Shown: positions 1 through 12,213 of the stretch, piece by piece
Layout: each line of letters starts with the position of its first letter
Numbering within the stretch: position 1 is the first letter of the stretch
Source of the DNA: Paragyromitra xinjiangensis
Lineage: Eukaryota; Ascomycota; Pezizomycetes; Pezizales; Discinaceae
Reading direction: 5' to 3'
Assembly (NCBI GenBank): GCA_038503065.1
Contig: JBCAMK010000022.1
Location: 496,001 to 560,000, forward strand
Length of the DNA stretch: 64,000 nt
The notes under the pieces: generated by a model
The model's database searches: none
Told to the model about the DNA's origin: nothing
Seen by the model: only the letters and a program-made list of their open reading frames with translations
Translations under genes and position numbers: made by a program

Positions 1-1787
1 CCGCGGGTCCCAACGAACGAGTCCCCTGATACGATCACAGATATTGCAGATAGGCATCGGTTGGGATGAACTGATGATGCAATGGGCGGAAGTTTGTGGT
101 TGGCTAGTTGATTTCCCTTCACTGATCACGTCAGGGGTGAGCCCACAAAGTACTTGCTGGAAGGGCTTGGTTTTTTGGTTGCAGCAAGCCCTACCCTAGG
201 CCATATTTTATTTTTTGCTGGTAGAGAAGCTGAAGCAGGGATTAGGAACGTTAATCTCGGGCTTTATAGACACTTCCTTCACGTCTTTGTAAGACGAGGA
301 TGTGTGTTTTTGAATATCTAAATTGGGGATAAGTGAAATCCTAACAATTGTGTTTTGTTGTACACCAGTGCTCGTGGGGGTTGCTCGATATTTGTATCAT
401 GCCCTATCACTCTTTCGATCGGGTTGTTTATGGCATGTTTCAAGTTATTCCTATAGAAATATGCCCTTCTTAGTCATAATATTGTGCAATTTCTCTGTAT
501 AGTATCAGCATCTCTTTTTAATAAATTTAGTACGGGAAGTTATCGATAAACCACCATTAAGGTTTAAATTAGTCAAAGTTTATCTTATCGGTTGCCTTGT
601 GGTTAGATTCTAGCGTATTCGCGTAAGTAATTTACCGACTGCCGAGCCTTCTGGTGCCCAACACTGATTCTGGAACGTTGCCTTCTTTGGAAAGGAAAGT
701 ACAAGAGTGACGAGAGTCTTATCGCATGTTGATGCAATTTGTGGACCTACAAATCAGAGCTCAAAAAAATCGACCTGGAAAAAGCCTGGAAAGGCCCATG
801 TAGGTTTTCACCTGTAAAGGTGTGAACGAACAATTATGGCATGAGTTGATGCGCTGGCTACTGTTGGTTCAGAAGATTTGCCTGTGCAAGGAAATTGTTG
901 AGAGAAGGATGATTCCAGAGGTCGAACGGCTGTCGAATGTTCAGCAACACATTCGATCCCGAAACCGAACACTTTAGTTATCTAAAAATCTATCGTAGCC
1001 TTTATCGAGAAGGTGCCAGCTTCGTGATGGGAATTACTTTCTTACGGCGTACGACTGTTATGCTCGTATTCGTTACGGTGTTAAGGAGCGTGTAACAGCC
1101 TGGCTCTCAGACAGCGTGCTTGGAAGTTGGCTGGAAGATCGCAGACCCGACCCGCCCTTCGCCACTTTGTCGGCCACATCATGGCAAGGTGTTCTTTTGC
1201 TTTGACTAGCCGCAAGTATCGACTGGCGACAATTATCGAACGCGCGGTCCCCAACAGCCGGGGGGACCAAACAGCGAAGCAGGGTGCCTGCAGCAGTTAA
1301 CAGGGGACAGGCGTTGGGAGATGTTTTTCCCTGAACGTTGTGCTACGGAGAATCTGGGCTTGAGGCTAGGGAGTGTTATTTTGTTGAGTGGGTCCGGAGG
1401 GTTGTTGGGACGGCCCCTAACTGCAGTTGGGATAGGGGCTGCCGTATGCGGCTCTCTCCTAGCAACCGACACAGAGTTCGATGTGCGAAATTTGACAAAA
1501 TTTTTGGGGGCAACGGCTGTTTGAGAGATTCAATGCGGGCGACTGTCCTTGGCAAGAACCAGCTGTGGCTATCTGAGGCCTCAGCAAAAAAACTGGACTG
1601 ACGCCCCCTTTAAGCCTTTAAGTACAGAATGTTCCCTCGCTGAGCTTCTATCCTTCTTCTTCCCGGAACAGCTTCTCCAAGGGGAGTTCACGGTGACCAC
1701 AACTTTGTCTTCATCTCCATCTTCGCCATCTCATCCATCAGCAACGGCCATCTGTCTCCTCCAGCCAGCCAGAACCTCTCTGCCGCG
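1..1787. other. Gene-free stretch and OLE1 upstream region
   Basis: No reading frame here resembles a known protein and none has a convincing exon structure. The last 150 bases before the OLE1 start (about 1640-1787) are rich in C and T on the + strand, as is usual for fungal leaders. I see no CCTCGG/CCGAGG fatty-acid response motif, no tRNA and no repeat. The promoter of the desaturase gene must lie here. Confidence 0.6.
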
Positions 1788-3306
1788 ATGGCTGCTCCTA
1801 CTGTGTCTCCCTCCGGGGCCACAGCAAATCAAAAGGCCAAAAGGCCTGTCTCCAACAAGCCCCATATCACCGATCAGGTAATTTTCTGCTGCTATCTGAT
1901 ACATGTATACCAATATTATGATGCTAACTGCCTGATAAATAGCCCATCACTATGGCCAATTGGTGGCAGCATTTGCATAAACTCAATATCACACTCATCA
2001 TCTTTGTGCCAATGCTTGGTATCTGGGCCTCGTTTTACACCCCTTTGCACAGAAAGACCCTCATTTGGTCGATTATCTATTACTTTTGGACTGGTCTCGG
2101 TATAACCGCTGGATATCATCGTCTCTGGGCTCATACTTCGTATTCCGCTACACTCCCACTTAAAATCTTCCTTGCCGCTGTTGGAGGTGGTGCCGTCGAA
2201 GGATCTATCCGCTGGTGGTCACGAGACCACAGGGCTCACCATCGTTATACCGACACCGATAAGGACCCGTACAGTGTCCGCAAGGGTCTTTTGTACTCTC
2301 ATTTGGGATGGATGGTCATGCAGCAAAACCCCAAGCGCATTGGACGCACCGACATTTCTGATTTGAACGAGGATCCTGTTGTCGTTTGGCAACACAAGCA
2401 TTACCTTTGGGTTGTCGTTTTCATGGGACTGATCTTCCCGACTCTTGTCGCTGGTCTTGGCTGGGGTGACTGGATCGGTGGATATGTCTACGCTGGTATC
2501 CTCAGAATCTTTTTCGTTCAGCAGGCTACTTTCTGTGTCAACTCTTTGGCCCATTGGCTCGGTGAGCAGCCTTTTGACGACCGCAACTCCCCGAGGGATC
2601 ACGTCATCACTGCTCTTGTCACCCTCGGTGAGGGATACCACAACTTCCACCACGAGTTCCCCAGTGACTACCGTAATGCTATCGAATGGCATCAGTGTAA
2701 GTTCAATCATATATATATATATAATCTGCCTGATTTATCAACTAACTTGGACTAGATGATCCTACTAAATGGTGTATTTGGACCTGGAAGCAGCTTGGTC
2801 TCGCCTACGATCTCAAGCAATTCCGTCAGAATGAGATTGAGAAGGGCAGGCTTCAGCAGCAACAAAAGAAACTTGACCAGAAGCGCGCTGTTCTCGATTG
2901 GGGTGTTCCTCTTGAGCAGCTCCCCGTCATGGAATTTGAAGAATACCAAGAACAAGCCAAGAACGGCCGTGCTCTTGTCCTCGTCGCCGGTGTTGTTCAC
3001 GATGTCAGCTCCTTCATCAACGATCACCCTGGTGGAAAGGCTATGATCAACTCTGGAATAGGCAAGGATTCTACCGCTATTTTCAATGGTGGTGTTTACA
3101 ACCATTCCAACGCTGCCCATAACCTTCTATCGAATTTCCGCGTTGCTGTCATCCGTGGTGGATGCGAAGTTGAGATCTGGAAGCAGGCACAAAAGGAGAA
3201 CAAGGAAGTCAGAACCGCCCTTGATTCTAACAATCAAAGAATTCTACGTGCTGGTGACCAAGTAACCAGGATCGCGGAACCGATCGCTGCCGCTCCTGCG
3301 TCTTAG
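1788..3306 (+). CDS. OLE1: Acyl-CoA delta-9 desaturase with C-terminal cytochrome b5 domain
   Basis: Exons 1788-1877, 1943-2696 and 2756-3306 give 464 residues. The enzyme inserts the delta-9 double bond into palmitoyl- and stearoyl-CoA at the endoplasmic reticulum, using electrons from cytochrome b5. The three histidine boxes that bind the di-iron centre are visible: HRLWAH (residues 89-94), HRAHH (126-130) and HNFHH (263-267), between hydrophobic segments. The C-terminal third carries a cytochrome b5 domain with the haem motif HPGG near residue 372, the fused arrangement typical of fungal Ole1. Intron 1 has a TGCTAAC branch site; intron 2 restores the conserved EWHQYDPTKW join exactly. The start is the first in-frame ATG and leaves the usual short polar N-terminus. 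Oleic acid is the expected main product. No odd residues were noticed. Confidence 0.97.
1900..1907. promoter_or_regulatory. TACATGTA palindrome inside OLE1 intron 1
   Basis: A perfect 8-bp palindrome, one of at least 12 identical copies in the window (see findings). This copy lies in the middle of the first intron of OLE1. No function is known to me; it is listed because its frequency is far above expectation. Confidence 0.4.
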
Positions 3307-6300
3307 ATTTCTTGGTTTTTCTCGTGCGTTTCATAATGGTCTCTGCATGGCGGCGTGGTGGTTTTGTAATATGAAGGCGGAATGGCTGCAACAACGGGCT
3401 TTGGTCACGAACAACGAAGCTGCGATGACAACTTGGGCGGTTTCCATAAAATTTCTTGGGTTGGGGGTTATACTTTTTTCTTTATCCTTTTCATTTGTCA
3501 TTTGAGGTCAGGGTCTGAACGGCGTCAGCATTATATAGTTTGCTTTTGTGGTATTTTTCTTTCCCTATTTCAACTATGTTATTGAGACAGGTGTTTGTGA
3601 TGTGAATTTTATTTACATCAGGAATCGAATGGCTGTATGCTCAAGCACAGAAAAATAATTCTAGATATTTTGTGGCTCTAGACAAAAATGGATGGTTATT
3701 TTTTTCCTTGCGCTGGTTCTCTCTTTGAAACATTAATTCTTCCTTGATCTCCGTGAACGACTTAATCGGACCCGTTTCGTTTCTTGAAAGGCAAGGAAAA
3801 AAGAAACAAAATTCCTTCAGGGCTGCATATGCCGAGCAGCGCTCTCGGTTCCCCAACAAAAATAGCCTCAAAAATTGTAAATCGTGCTGCATACTCCGCA
3901 TACATATGTGCATCACTCGCTTCTGCGTCACGAATCCGCATCACTGCTTGTGCTTACCCCAGTTAACGACAACCACCGTCTCTGGGCCTGGGGACTTTGT
4001 GGGCTAATCGCGGCCAGCCGGAAGGCACCTTTACCTCGGCATCTTAGGAAGAAAGGGCAAGCCTATTGAATCTCACCAAGGCCGTTGAGCGCTAAGTAGA
4101 TATGAAAGCACTCTAACGATCCATTAGTGTCGGCGAGCCCTGGTTTTGAATAGAGTGATAAACTATCTAGCAACCCTTTCCTTGAAAGATATGCACTTCA
4201 CCAGTAGAGAAAGCTGATGATTTTCTCACGCATGCGTGGCCAAGAGGCCCACTTGCCCGCAGTCAAGCCAAGTACTTCAGTGAGCGAGCAATATTTGCCT
4301 AGGAGGGTTAAGTGATATCAGACCCCTATTTGATTGGTATAGCGCTCACACAAACAAGCGGTGATCTCATCCGAGAAGCAGTGTGTGATTGATAGGTGGA
4401 ATGAAGATCCCGAGAGGTGACGAGGCTTGAACGTTGCAACAAAAGGAAAAAAGAGAAAGGCCTGACAAGTTAACCAGCCAAGTGCATATCGTGGTGGTGC
4501 CTATGCATGGGGGCCAGACTTGCGCCCTCACAAAGACCTCTGGGGAAATATGAGGTGCTTGTGTAGAAACGGACTAACGGTCATTGACCGTGGGCTGGAC
4601 CTGGCGAGGTCAGACGTTCCCTTTGGGTCCATTCTCCAATTGCCTTCTTAGAGTGAGTCAAGATTGCGCTCGAGTGGTCCATCATTATCCAACTAGGCTT
4701 AGAAGTTATTGGTACGTTTTCGGGTATCGCCCGTTGGATAGTCTGTAGCGTATAGGATGCTACTACTTAGTACTTAATATTAGTATCAGCAGAGAGGAAC
4801 TTCACAGGGTTGGTGAGGAACAACCATAAAAACCATGAGCGTGAGCCAACTGAGCCAAGCCATATAATAGGGCCCCAGTTACTTGCAAATGACAGCATAT
4901 ATCTAGCTGGATTGATGTTGTTAATCTGGAGAAACTTTAGGGTTCAGGTGTGAGAACGTTGCTCGAAGTCAGGTTGAAATGTAGCATCATGTGCTATTGT
5001 GTGATCGTGATAGATATAGCTCAGAGCCGCCAGATTATGCTGACTGTATATTTAGGCTAGCGCTTCTCGCTTTCATCATCCCTATTGCCTGGTGGGTAAT
5101 ATGTATTCCGGCATGGGAAATCACTCGCAGGCTCTTGAGGTATCTCCTAAGGTATCCTAAGTTCCTTTCAGTCACATCTCACCTAGAAAAGGATCAGCAA
5201 ATTAGCCAAAAACCCAAAAAATATCCTAAAACATCCGAACAACCGCTCAGAAAGCACTTTACAACTCCTGAGATGCGTTCCCATCCGCCTACGATCCAGT
5301 ATTACCAATATCCTCTCCGGTAGCCCGTGCGACGACATTGAGGATCCTATTGGCGATCTTAGAGAGCTCTTAACCATCTAAAAAAAGTCCCTCTAAGGCT
5401 GCAAGCCAATAGCACGTTTTGGGGTGGTTTCTGGCCAGTTCACTCACCAAGTACAGCTCCACCGCCGAGGAAGCGATCGACCCAGAGATCAAAGGTTGCT
5501 GAGGGCCCCCTTCGCAGTCTTGAGAACTCTCAGGAGCGTGACGGGGTCTATCGATTCCTTCAAGCTCTTTCGTCCCCATCCTTTGACACCATGATCTCTA
5601 GTTACGGTTCAAGCCTTGCCTCCCATAATCCAATGATCCCAACCAGCTCCACTGAAGAGCACGCGTACAAAATTCGACTCTCATAAAAAGTCACACCTGT
5701 ATTTTCTGACCCCGTATCCTCTCCCCATAGCCCGTCGTTGTCGTCATAGTTGTTTACTACTCAGGGCATAAGGAACCTGAACATGCAAGTGTGTATTGAC
5801 TAATAAATCCATCCATGTGACTAGATGAGAACGAATCGAAAGCTGCTAATAGCGAAAAGCATGTTCAGATTCTTTGTGTCTGCCCCGAGTTATCACTGTT
5901 AACCGTAGGATATTAGGTAGCTATTCCAGTGGTTACTGGATTTACTGTTGTTCGGATGAGCTCGTGTGAATAGGTGCCGATCACTTGCTATCTTGCTTCA
6001 TTGCTGGAGGCGAAAGCCTCCCTATATATACAGTTATCTGACCAATAGAAAGAACTCCACAAAACGGCCCACCGATCTCCCAAAGCAGCACTGCATAACC
6101 CGGGTACCCGCCAAATAATCCAAATCCTATCACAGGCTGAAACCGCGAGCAGGCCAAAGAGTCTTAATGACGACATGAAATAGCTACATCGAGCTCTATT
6201 AGGAGACATATACACCTAGGCCTTCATCAAGCACCAACCCCAACCCGCATCTATGTCGTATGCAATATTCTTGTACCTCATAACAATGGAACTATAGTAA

Positions 6301-9300
6301 AAGCAAAACAAAAAACAAAAAGAAACTTACCCCAGCTCGTACAAATACAATCGCTAAGCGAGACAAAGTATAGATATTATTCTAAGGTGGAATTTGGGTG
6401 TCTTTCCCTGGGGAGTGCGGGCGTAGGTGAGGAAAATTTTTGATTGCGGGGTATTGAAGTTAATTAACCCCAAGGCGGAGTTACTAGAAAAAATAACCCC
6501 ATTATGTTGCCAAATCACCCTCCTCGGAAGCAAGAGATCTAAAGCCGCCCCGAGAGCTAGAATTATTAGAGGTCACTCTACGGGTTACGCTGATGGCGTT
6601 TAGCTAGAATTCATGGTTCTCCTAATATAGCTGTAACCAACATTCCCAAGGAATTCAAGCTTCTAGGATCGTTCATCGGTTAGTATGAAAATTTGGAACT
6701 AATAAATTTGATGCCACTAATGCCAGTTAGTAAGGCGGATCGAGCGAACCGGGCTCTCGATAAAGAGGCAGAAGAGGAAAAGGGCCCGGCTCAGCTGGCA
6801 CAACACTATCGACCGCCGGTGGGGAGCACAGATCTTCGTAGGCCCACGAGTTCGTGTGGAGGGACAGTGCGTATGCACCCGACAAGGACTAGACGAAGGC
6901 CAGGAGCAAATACACTTGCAAACAGAGGTGGTGCTGAGAGCTGGAACAGATACGACCACATTAACTCATATACTTTCGCTTGCATCTCCCCAAATTTTCT
7001 TCCCCCGAAATCATTATTTGCCCAAAATTTCTGAAAAATATTTTCTTTGCCCAAAACCTTTAGGCAGACTCTTCCAGGTTCGGTAATGGTGTTAATCCTA
7101 GAGTTTGCAATCGGGACATTTAATACAGCATATGGCATAATGGCATGCGACACCAGTGGAGTCAAAACTTCTGTCTTATAGCTCTATTGAAGATCAGTAA
7201 TGGCTATGTAGAAGCTATTTACGGAACATCTATTATTTAAATTAATTTCTGGTATGGGGTATGATCAGTCGCGTACAAATGCGAGTGATAATCTATGATG
7301 CAACATTCACTTTCCATGAACCACTTACTCGGAACAAGGTCCACAAAAGCAGGGTCCTGCCGCGGAAAGATCCATATGCTGTCCAAGCATCTGAGGCTCT
7401 AGAATATTTACGTCAGGTATCCCGAGGACCGGAGCCCTAACTTCCCGATAGTAAGGTTTGAGATACCAGTCCCTCTAACTCCATACGCATAAGTATGCAC
7501 CTATAACCTTCATCTGCAACCTCCCTCGCCAACCACGCGACTTACGCAACTGCCAATGCGTCTATTTCTAAAATCTCCCCCGACTGTACTACCCAGTGCC
7601 AGACGGTACCCGGGAAGACTATATACAGTTTCTCCATCCGACCCTTCGAGTCAATTGACACTTAATACTAGATCACGGATAACCCATACCTGTCACTCTT
7701 CTATATTCCGGGAATCTCAAGGTTCTAGAACAAAGTCACACCTCTCAGCATTGCCACCTATGACTGACTAACTCATTTTCATCGAAAGCTCTATATTCCG
7801 GATGCGGACGAACTACCGTATCTGTTTTCCGAAAAAATAAAATAAATATACAGGACCTACTTCAGATATGCTAGAGCCCGGAATCAGACATGTCGTGCTA
7901 TGAACCAAACGGATAGCTAACTTGCAGCCGTCTGGGAAGCCACCTCATATCTGTCCCAGTTCCTGATTACTTTGCGGCGCGATACTCAACCATCCATATG
8001 TGCTCTGCACGGCTGCGGGCACCTATCTCTCCTTCCTTAATTTGATGCCACGGCTCGCCGCTTAGATCCGGTTTATGATCGATGATGCGGGTAGGTGGTT
8101 GAGATTTGATAACAGACGATCGTCGATTCGACCAGGCAGCAACCTCCTGTTTCTTATTTTGAATGTTTCTAGCCTGTATGCAAGCAACAACAAATGGTGG
8201 GGTGAGGTTCGTACAACCTAGCACAACCGGCTATCCCAACTTTTTCACACTGGCGGTGGCGAGGATTGGGTTTCGAGGCATTTACGAAGGGAGCCGAACC
8301 CGGGAAAGTACCGTAAATCGCCTTATCAGACAATTCACCGAAGGAATAACCAGGAATGAACCTCGCGGCCTTTTTTTTATAGGTAAAAGCCAAAAAATAT
8401 TCACATTCAAATATCCTCTTTACTGATGTATTCAATATTCACACCAAGACCACCAGTATGCAAATGCAAATGCAGGACAAAGTAAAAATACTCTGCAGCA
8501 ATCCACCCTCCCGAAATTCCACCGAATAGCAACACCCACTGCAACCCCGGTAGACACCATAAAGAACACCGATATCTCCATACCACACGCGCCGCTATGC
8601 TTCCACATCGAACAAAAAATCAATCAACTCCTAAATCCTAGCTCTTTCCAAAGCAATATCCTTCATCTACCAACTAGCTTTCCTCCATTAACAATCGTAT
8701 CAGATAGTTGTCAAGGCATAATGTGATCCGCCAATCGGTCGGTCACCATTTGTCCACATGCCATATCGGTATCCAGAGAGAAATGCTAGAAAATGTGATT
8801 TCCGAATCCAAACAATGACCCCAAACCATGCTTTTTGTTCCGCCCAATACCTAAAAATCCAGAAAACCGGAAACAGAAAGAAAAAACAAGGCAGGAAAAA
8901 ATACCGATAATGACAACGCTTTAAAAAAAACCAAAACCAAAAAATCAGAGCAAAAGCCAAAAGAAAAGAAAAGCACTTGAAATCAAAAAAAAAAAAACCG
9001 AGTCATATAGACAGCCCAAGAGTCAGAAGGAGAAAAACATCGTGACAAGAAAAGACCCAAGAAAAGACGACCTTCAAGGAAGAAAACAAGCAATGGGTAC
9101 AGGCCCAGGCCTACTCCGTGTGGCTATGTATGAGAACGTAGAGATAGGAACCCATATCGAATACCAAGGATCACCGGACGAAGGAGAAATTTTGGAAGGA
9201 ATATAATGTATGTTTTATGAGTATTGATGAGAGAGAGAACCACCAGGGAACTGGACGAATTTAAATCGACAACCGATCTAACGATAGACGATCAGACGAC

Positions 9301-9411
9301 CTTTGCCTCCGTCTGTCACGCATAAAATGTCAGCATCTCCATCAGATCTATGAAGGACCCCTTCCTAGGAATACGAGGCGGTTGCCCAAAGAAGGGTGAG
9401 ATGGGGATCTC
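3307..9411. other. 6.1 kb gene-free stretch
   Basis: The first few hundred bases hold the OLE1 3' untranslated region. After that the open frames are short (under 115 codons), overlap on both strands and match no family I know. The right end (about 8430-9411) is A-rich on the + strand and is probably the 3' region of the small gene on the - strand. A CCGAGG hexamer occurs near 7421 but is far from any gene start. No terminal inverted repeats or transposase remnants were recognised. Confidence 0.55.
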
Positions 9412-9789
9412 CTACACTGGCTGTAGCCGATAAAATCTCTCCTGCCCATCCGAGTTCCTCCCTCCAATCCACCACTTCTCCCCTGATGGTGGCTCTACAA
9501 AACCCTCTGTGCTGCTGCTGCTGCTCCTCCGCCTCCTCGAGCTTGTGAAAGTTGGCTGCTGTTGCTGGTTCGCATTGTTGCCCACGTGGGCAGCCGCTGC
9601 AGCCGCTGCGGCCGCGGTTGCACTTGTAGATGCCGAGGCTGAAGTTGATGTAGCGGCAGATTGAGATTTTGAGCCTGCTGTCTTTGAGGAAGAGGGGGAT
9701 GGGTTGTTGTTGGAGGAGGCTTTTGTTGCGGCGCTGTGTGCACGGAATGCTACCAACAGGTTCGCGAGGAAGGGTCTGTTGGTCGGCAT
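9412..9789 (-). CDS. Small conserved fungal protein of unknown function
   Basis: A single exon of 125 residues. I recognise the architecture from unnamed ascomycete proteins: a short N-terminal stretch with a leucine/phenylalanine-rich motif (PFLANLLVAFRAHSAA), a long low-complexity middle rich in Ser, Thr, Ala and Gln, a basic-serine stretch (about residues 85-94), and a conserved C-terminal block containing GEKWWIGGR followed by ERFYRL. Homologues in other filamentous fungi carry a similar EKWYIGGR block near the C-terminus. The alanine run comes from GCN repeats and the serine run from GCAGCA repeats. No signal peptide, membrane segment or catalytic motif is seen. Function is unknown; conservation of both ends argues for a real gene despite the low-complexity centre. 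Confidence 0.8.
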   Translation of the reverse strand: MPTNRPFLANLLVAFRAHSAATKASSNNNPSPSSSKTAGSKSQSAATSTSASASTSATAAAAAAAAAHVGNNANQQQQPTFTSSRRRRSSSSSTEGFVEPPSGEKWWIGGRNSDGQERFYRLQPV

Positions 9790-11112
9790 GGCTGGTTCGT
9801 GTGATTTCCTCCTTTCTTGTCCGAGCCGTAGGCAGTGGTATTTATGCTATTGCTAACTGTCTTCCTCCGAGAGCTTTGCTGTGTAGGTAGAGACGATGAT
9901 AGGAGGGGAGATGGGCTGATAGGGCGTAGTGTTTGAGATGGATGTGTTTAACTGGGCCCTGTTGAGAACAAGAGCAGAGAGGAATCTTCGTGGGGGAGAG
10001 GAGGGCAACGGTCACGGATATGTAGATATGACTGGGTGGCCACCTAGAGTGATGAGGTGGAGTAGAAGAGGGGTGTTGAAGGGTTAACAAGGGGAGAAGG
10101 GGAACGGAGTAGCGCGGCTGTTGTCAAGAAGCTTTTTGGGGTTCAGAAGATCGGGCGAAAACGGGTCACAGCTCCAGTTTAAGCGTGTAACCGCGATCCA
10201 AACGTGGGGCCGCGGGCGACGATGGAATGTCAAAGGGAAGGAAGAAGGGAACAACAACACAGCAGCAAGCACTGGCGAAACGAATGGATGGTTCTATCGC
10301 CTGATGAGAGCGGGACAGAATGGGGATCGAGAAAAATAAAGTGCGGGGATCTTTTTATGGGAGGGGGGGCCGATACCGGTGCATGTAGCTCTATGTTCTC
10401 TCTCTACGCGTGTAAGAGGTGGAGAAGCCGGAAGATCAATCAAGTTTCAGGCTCTTGCTGACTCGGCAGGACATGTAGTGCTACTTTGGAGTATCTCGAG
10501 TAGAATACATCCAGTGGCTTCCTGGTGTTTGGGTTGTGTTTCTTACCTACTTTCGCTCGTATTCCTGTTTTCAGCTTCCCGGGCCACTTGAAAGTGTGCT
10601 GTCGGAATAATGATGCACCAGAATGCGGCTGCCAGCTAGTTAGCGGGGTGGAACAAGCCGGAAAATCCTGGGCGGTAGTGTAGGTAATTCGCGTTTATCT
10701 GATTGGCTCTGCTCTCACTAGCTCCATCTGATACCCAGATCCTTGCCCAGCCAAAGCGACGGTGACGGTGACGGGCGGTGGAAAGTCCGACAAAAATAAA
10801 TAAAAATAACAATAAAAATAAATGTTTGAAAAAAGACATGTGAGAAGAAACATTCGAGTGAAGATGTAAAAAGTAAAGAAACAAAAAGATCGTCCATAAC
10901 TTGGTCAAGAAACGTACATGTACTTTAGGCCCAAACGTTTCTAGAAAAGTCGGATCTTCTTTTCGCGTGAGACCGGACTCGACGTGGGGTGCCGTGATCC
11001 TTCTTCACATCGTTAAAAATCGATCCTCACCCGTAGATCAACAACCACAACCTCACAACTCTCCATCCGAAGGAATCTACGCTTCGAATAAACACCACCG
11101 ACAACGATAACA
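9790..11112. other. Divergent intergenic region between small conserved gene and QCR10
   Basis: This 1.3 kb holds the promoters of two genes read outwards. Short frames on both strands look like chance. A TACATGTA palindrome lies at 10916-10923, about 190 bp before the QCR10 start. The stretch 11040-11112 is rich in CAAC and free of G runs, which looks like the QCR10 leader. No other signal was recognised. Confidence 0.5.
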
Positions 11113-11662
11113 ATGGTGATTTACCCCGCCTTTCCCAAACCCCGCATTATACCCTGCAGGAAAAATGAAATAAAATAAGATAAGCTTTTACTAACACCCC
11201 TCTCATAGCCCCGCTACGTCTCTCCCTACGGCCCTAAGTAAGCCCTACCCCCCCTCCTAGCCTTGCCGCTGTCAGAACACGAATGCTCACGGACCACTAG
11301 ACTCAGGCCTCAATTGAACATTGCTGGCTATCCCCTCAAGAGCCTGCGATCCCTGTATGTTTAGCCTCGCTTTGTCGCTACGTTACTTGTCGATTCTGAC
11401 GTGGCATATAGGGGACTTGCTGCTGGTGCGTTCGGGGCCATCGCAGGCGGCACCGTCGTCTTCATCCTCGAGGGCGTTCCGCGTGTGCAGAATGATATCC
11501 TCAAGAAGCTCCCGCTGATTGGTGGCTACTGGACCGGCCGAGAGAAGCCTGCCTCTGACAACGTATGTTCCTCTTTCTCTGGTCCTGGCATGTGCCTTGA
11601 TGCTATGAGTCTTAAAATCATTGAGCCCTCTTTATCCGCTGACTGCTTTATAGCCTTTCTAA
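11113..11662 (+). CDS. QCR10: Cytochrome b-c1 complex subunit 10 (QCR10)
   Basis: Five exons (11113-11115, 11209-11237, 11301-11354, 11412-11562, 11654-11662) encode 81 residues. Qcr10 is a small single-span subunit at the edge of mitochondrial complex III. The product begins MPRYVSPYGPK, has a glycine/alanine-rich transmembrane stretch at about residues 29-49 (GLAAGAFGAIAGG then TVVFIL), continues with a VPRVQNDILKKLPLIG segment and ends DNPF, all matching the family, which is 77-90 residues long. The first coding exon is only the ATG: GTGATT directly after it is the only GT before the first acceptor, and that intron has a perfect TTACTAAC branch site. The last coding exon is nine bases. Intron 2 could use an earlier AG, which would change a few residues near position 11. 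Conventional gene finders are likely to miss this gene. Confidence 0.9.
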
Positions 11663-12213
11663 ATATCTTTGTTGCCGGGCCGACTATTTTGTATTTCGGG
11701 GTACGCGCTTTGATACCAGGTAGATACCGGTGGGAAGGAGAAGGGTATACCCGGGATATACCTGGAGGATGGGACTGGGCTAGATGATAAACATTCGTGT
11801 AGAAATAAAAAGCAGGGTGTAGAGTTGAGTTTAGAAGTTGAGCATTTGCTTTATATTTCATTAGGGTGTATTGGATGTTTCCCTGAAATGGTTATTTGGA
11901 CTTTGCCATATCTGACCTATCTATGATTATTGGTTTCTGTGTCCTCTATGGAGGTTCTGCTCCCCCACCGCCCTGGCCAGCATTCTGTGGTCCGATTTCT
12001 ATGACCAGATCATGTCCTCTAACATTGCCCCGCGTCTGACATCTTACTGCATGATATTACCCCACTAGTGCCCGCCGCGATTTAAGAAGCTCGTGGGTGC
12101 TATTATCTATCCCATCATCCGAAAAATCAATTATCTTATCCGGATATATTATCATTAACCCATCCCATCCCATACGCCACGTAAAAATCCAAAACCTCAG
12201 CTTCGAGACCAAA
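11663..12213. other. Convergent 3' region between QCR10 and VPS22
   Basis: Both flanking genes end here, so this 550-bp stretch should hold two 3' untranslated regions. An open frame runs on from the QCR10 fourth exon but is intron and 3' sequence. Nothing else was recognised. Confidence 0.5.

Noticed and set aside
2219..2710. 163-codon - strand frame inside OLE1
   Set aside because: Antisense shadow of a highly conserved desaturase exon.
5600..5625. GGTTCAAGCC as a possible tRNA B box
   Set aside because: No A box or cloverleaf can be drawn around it.
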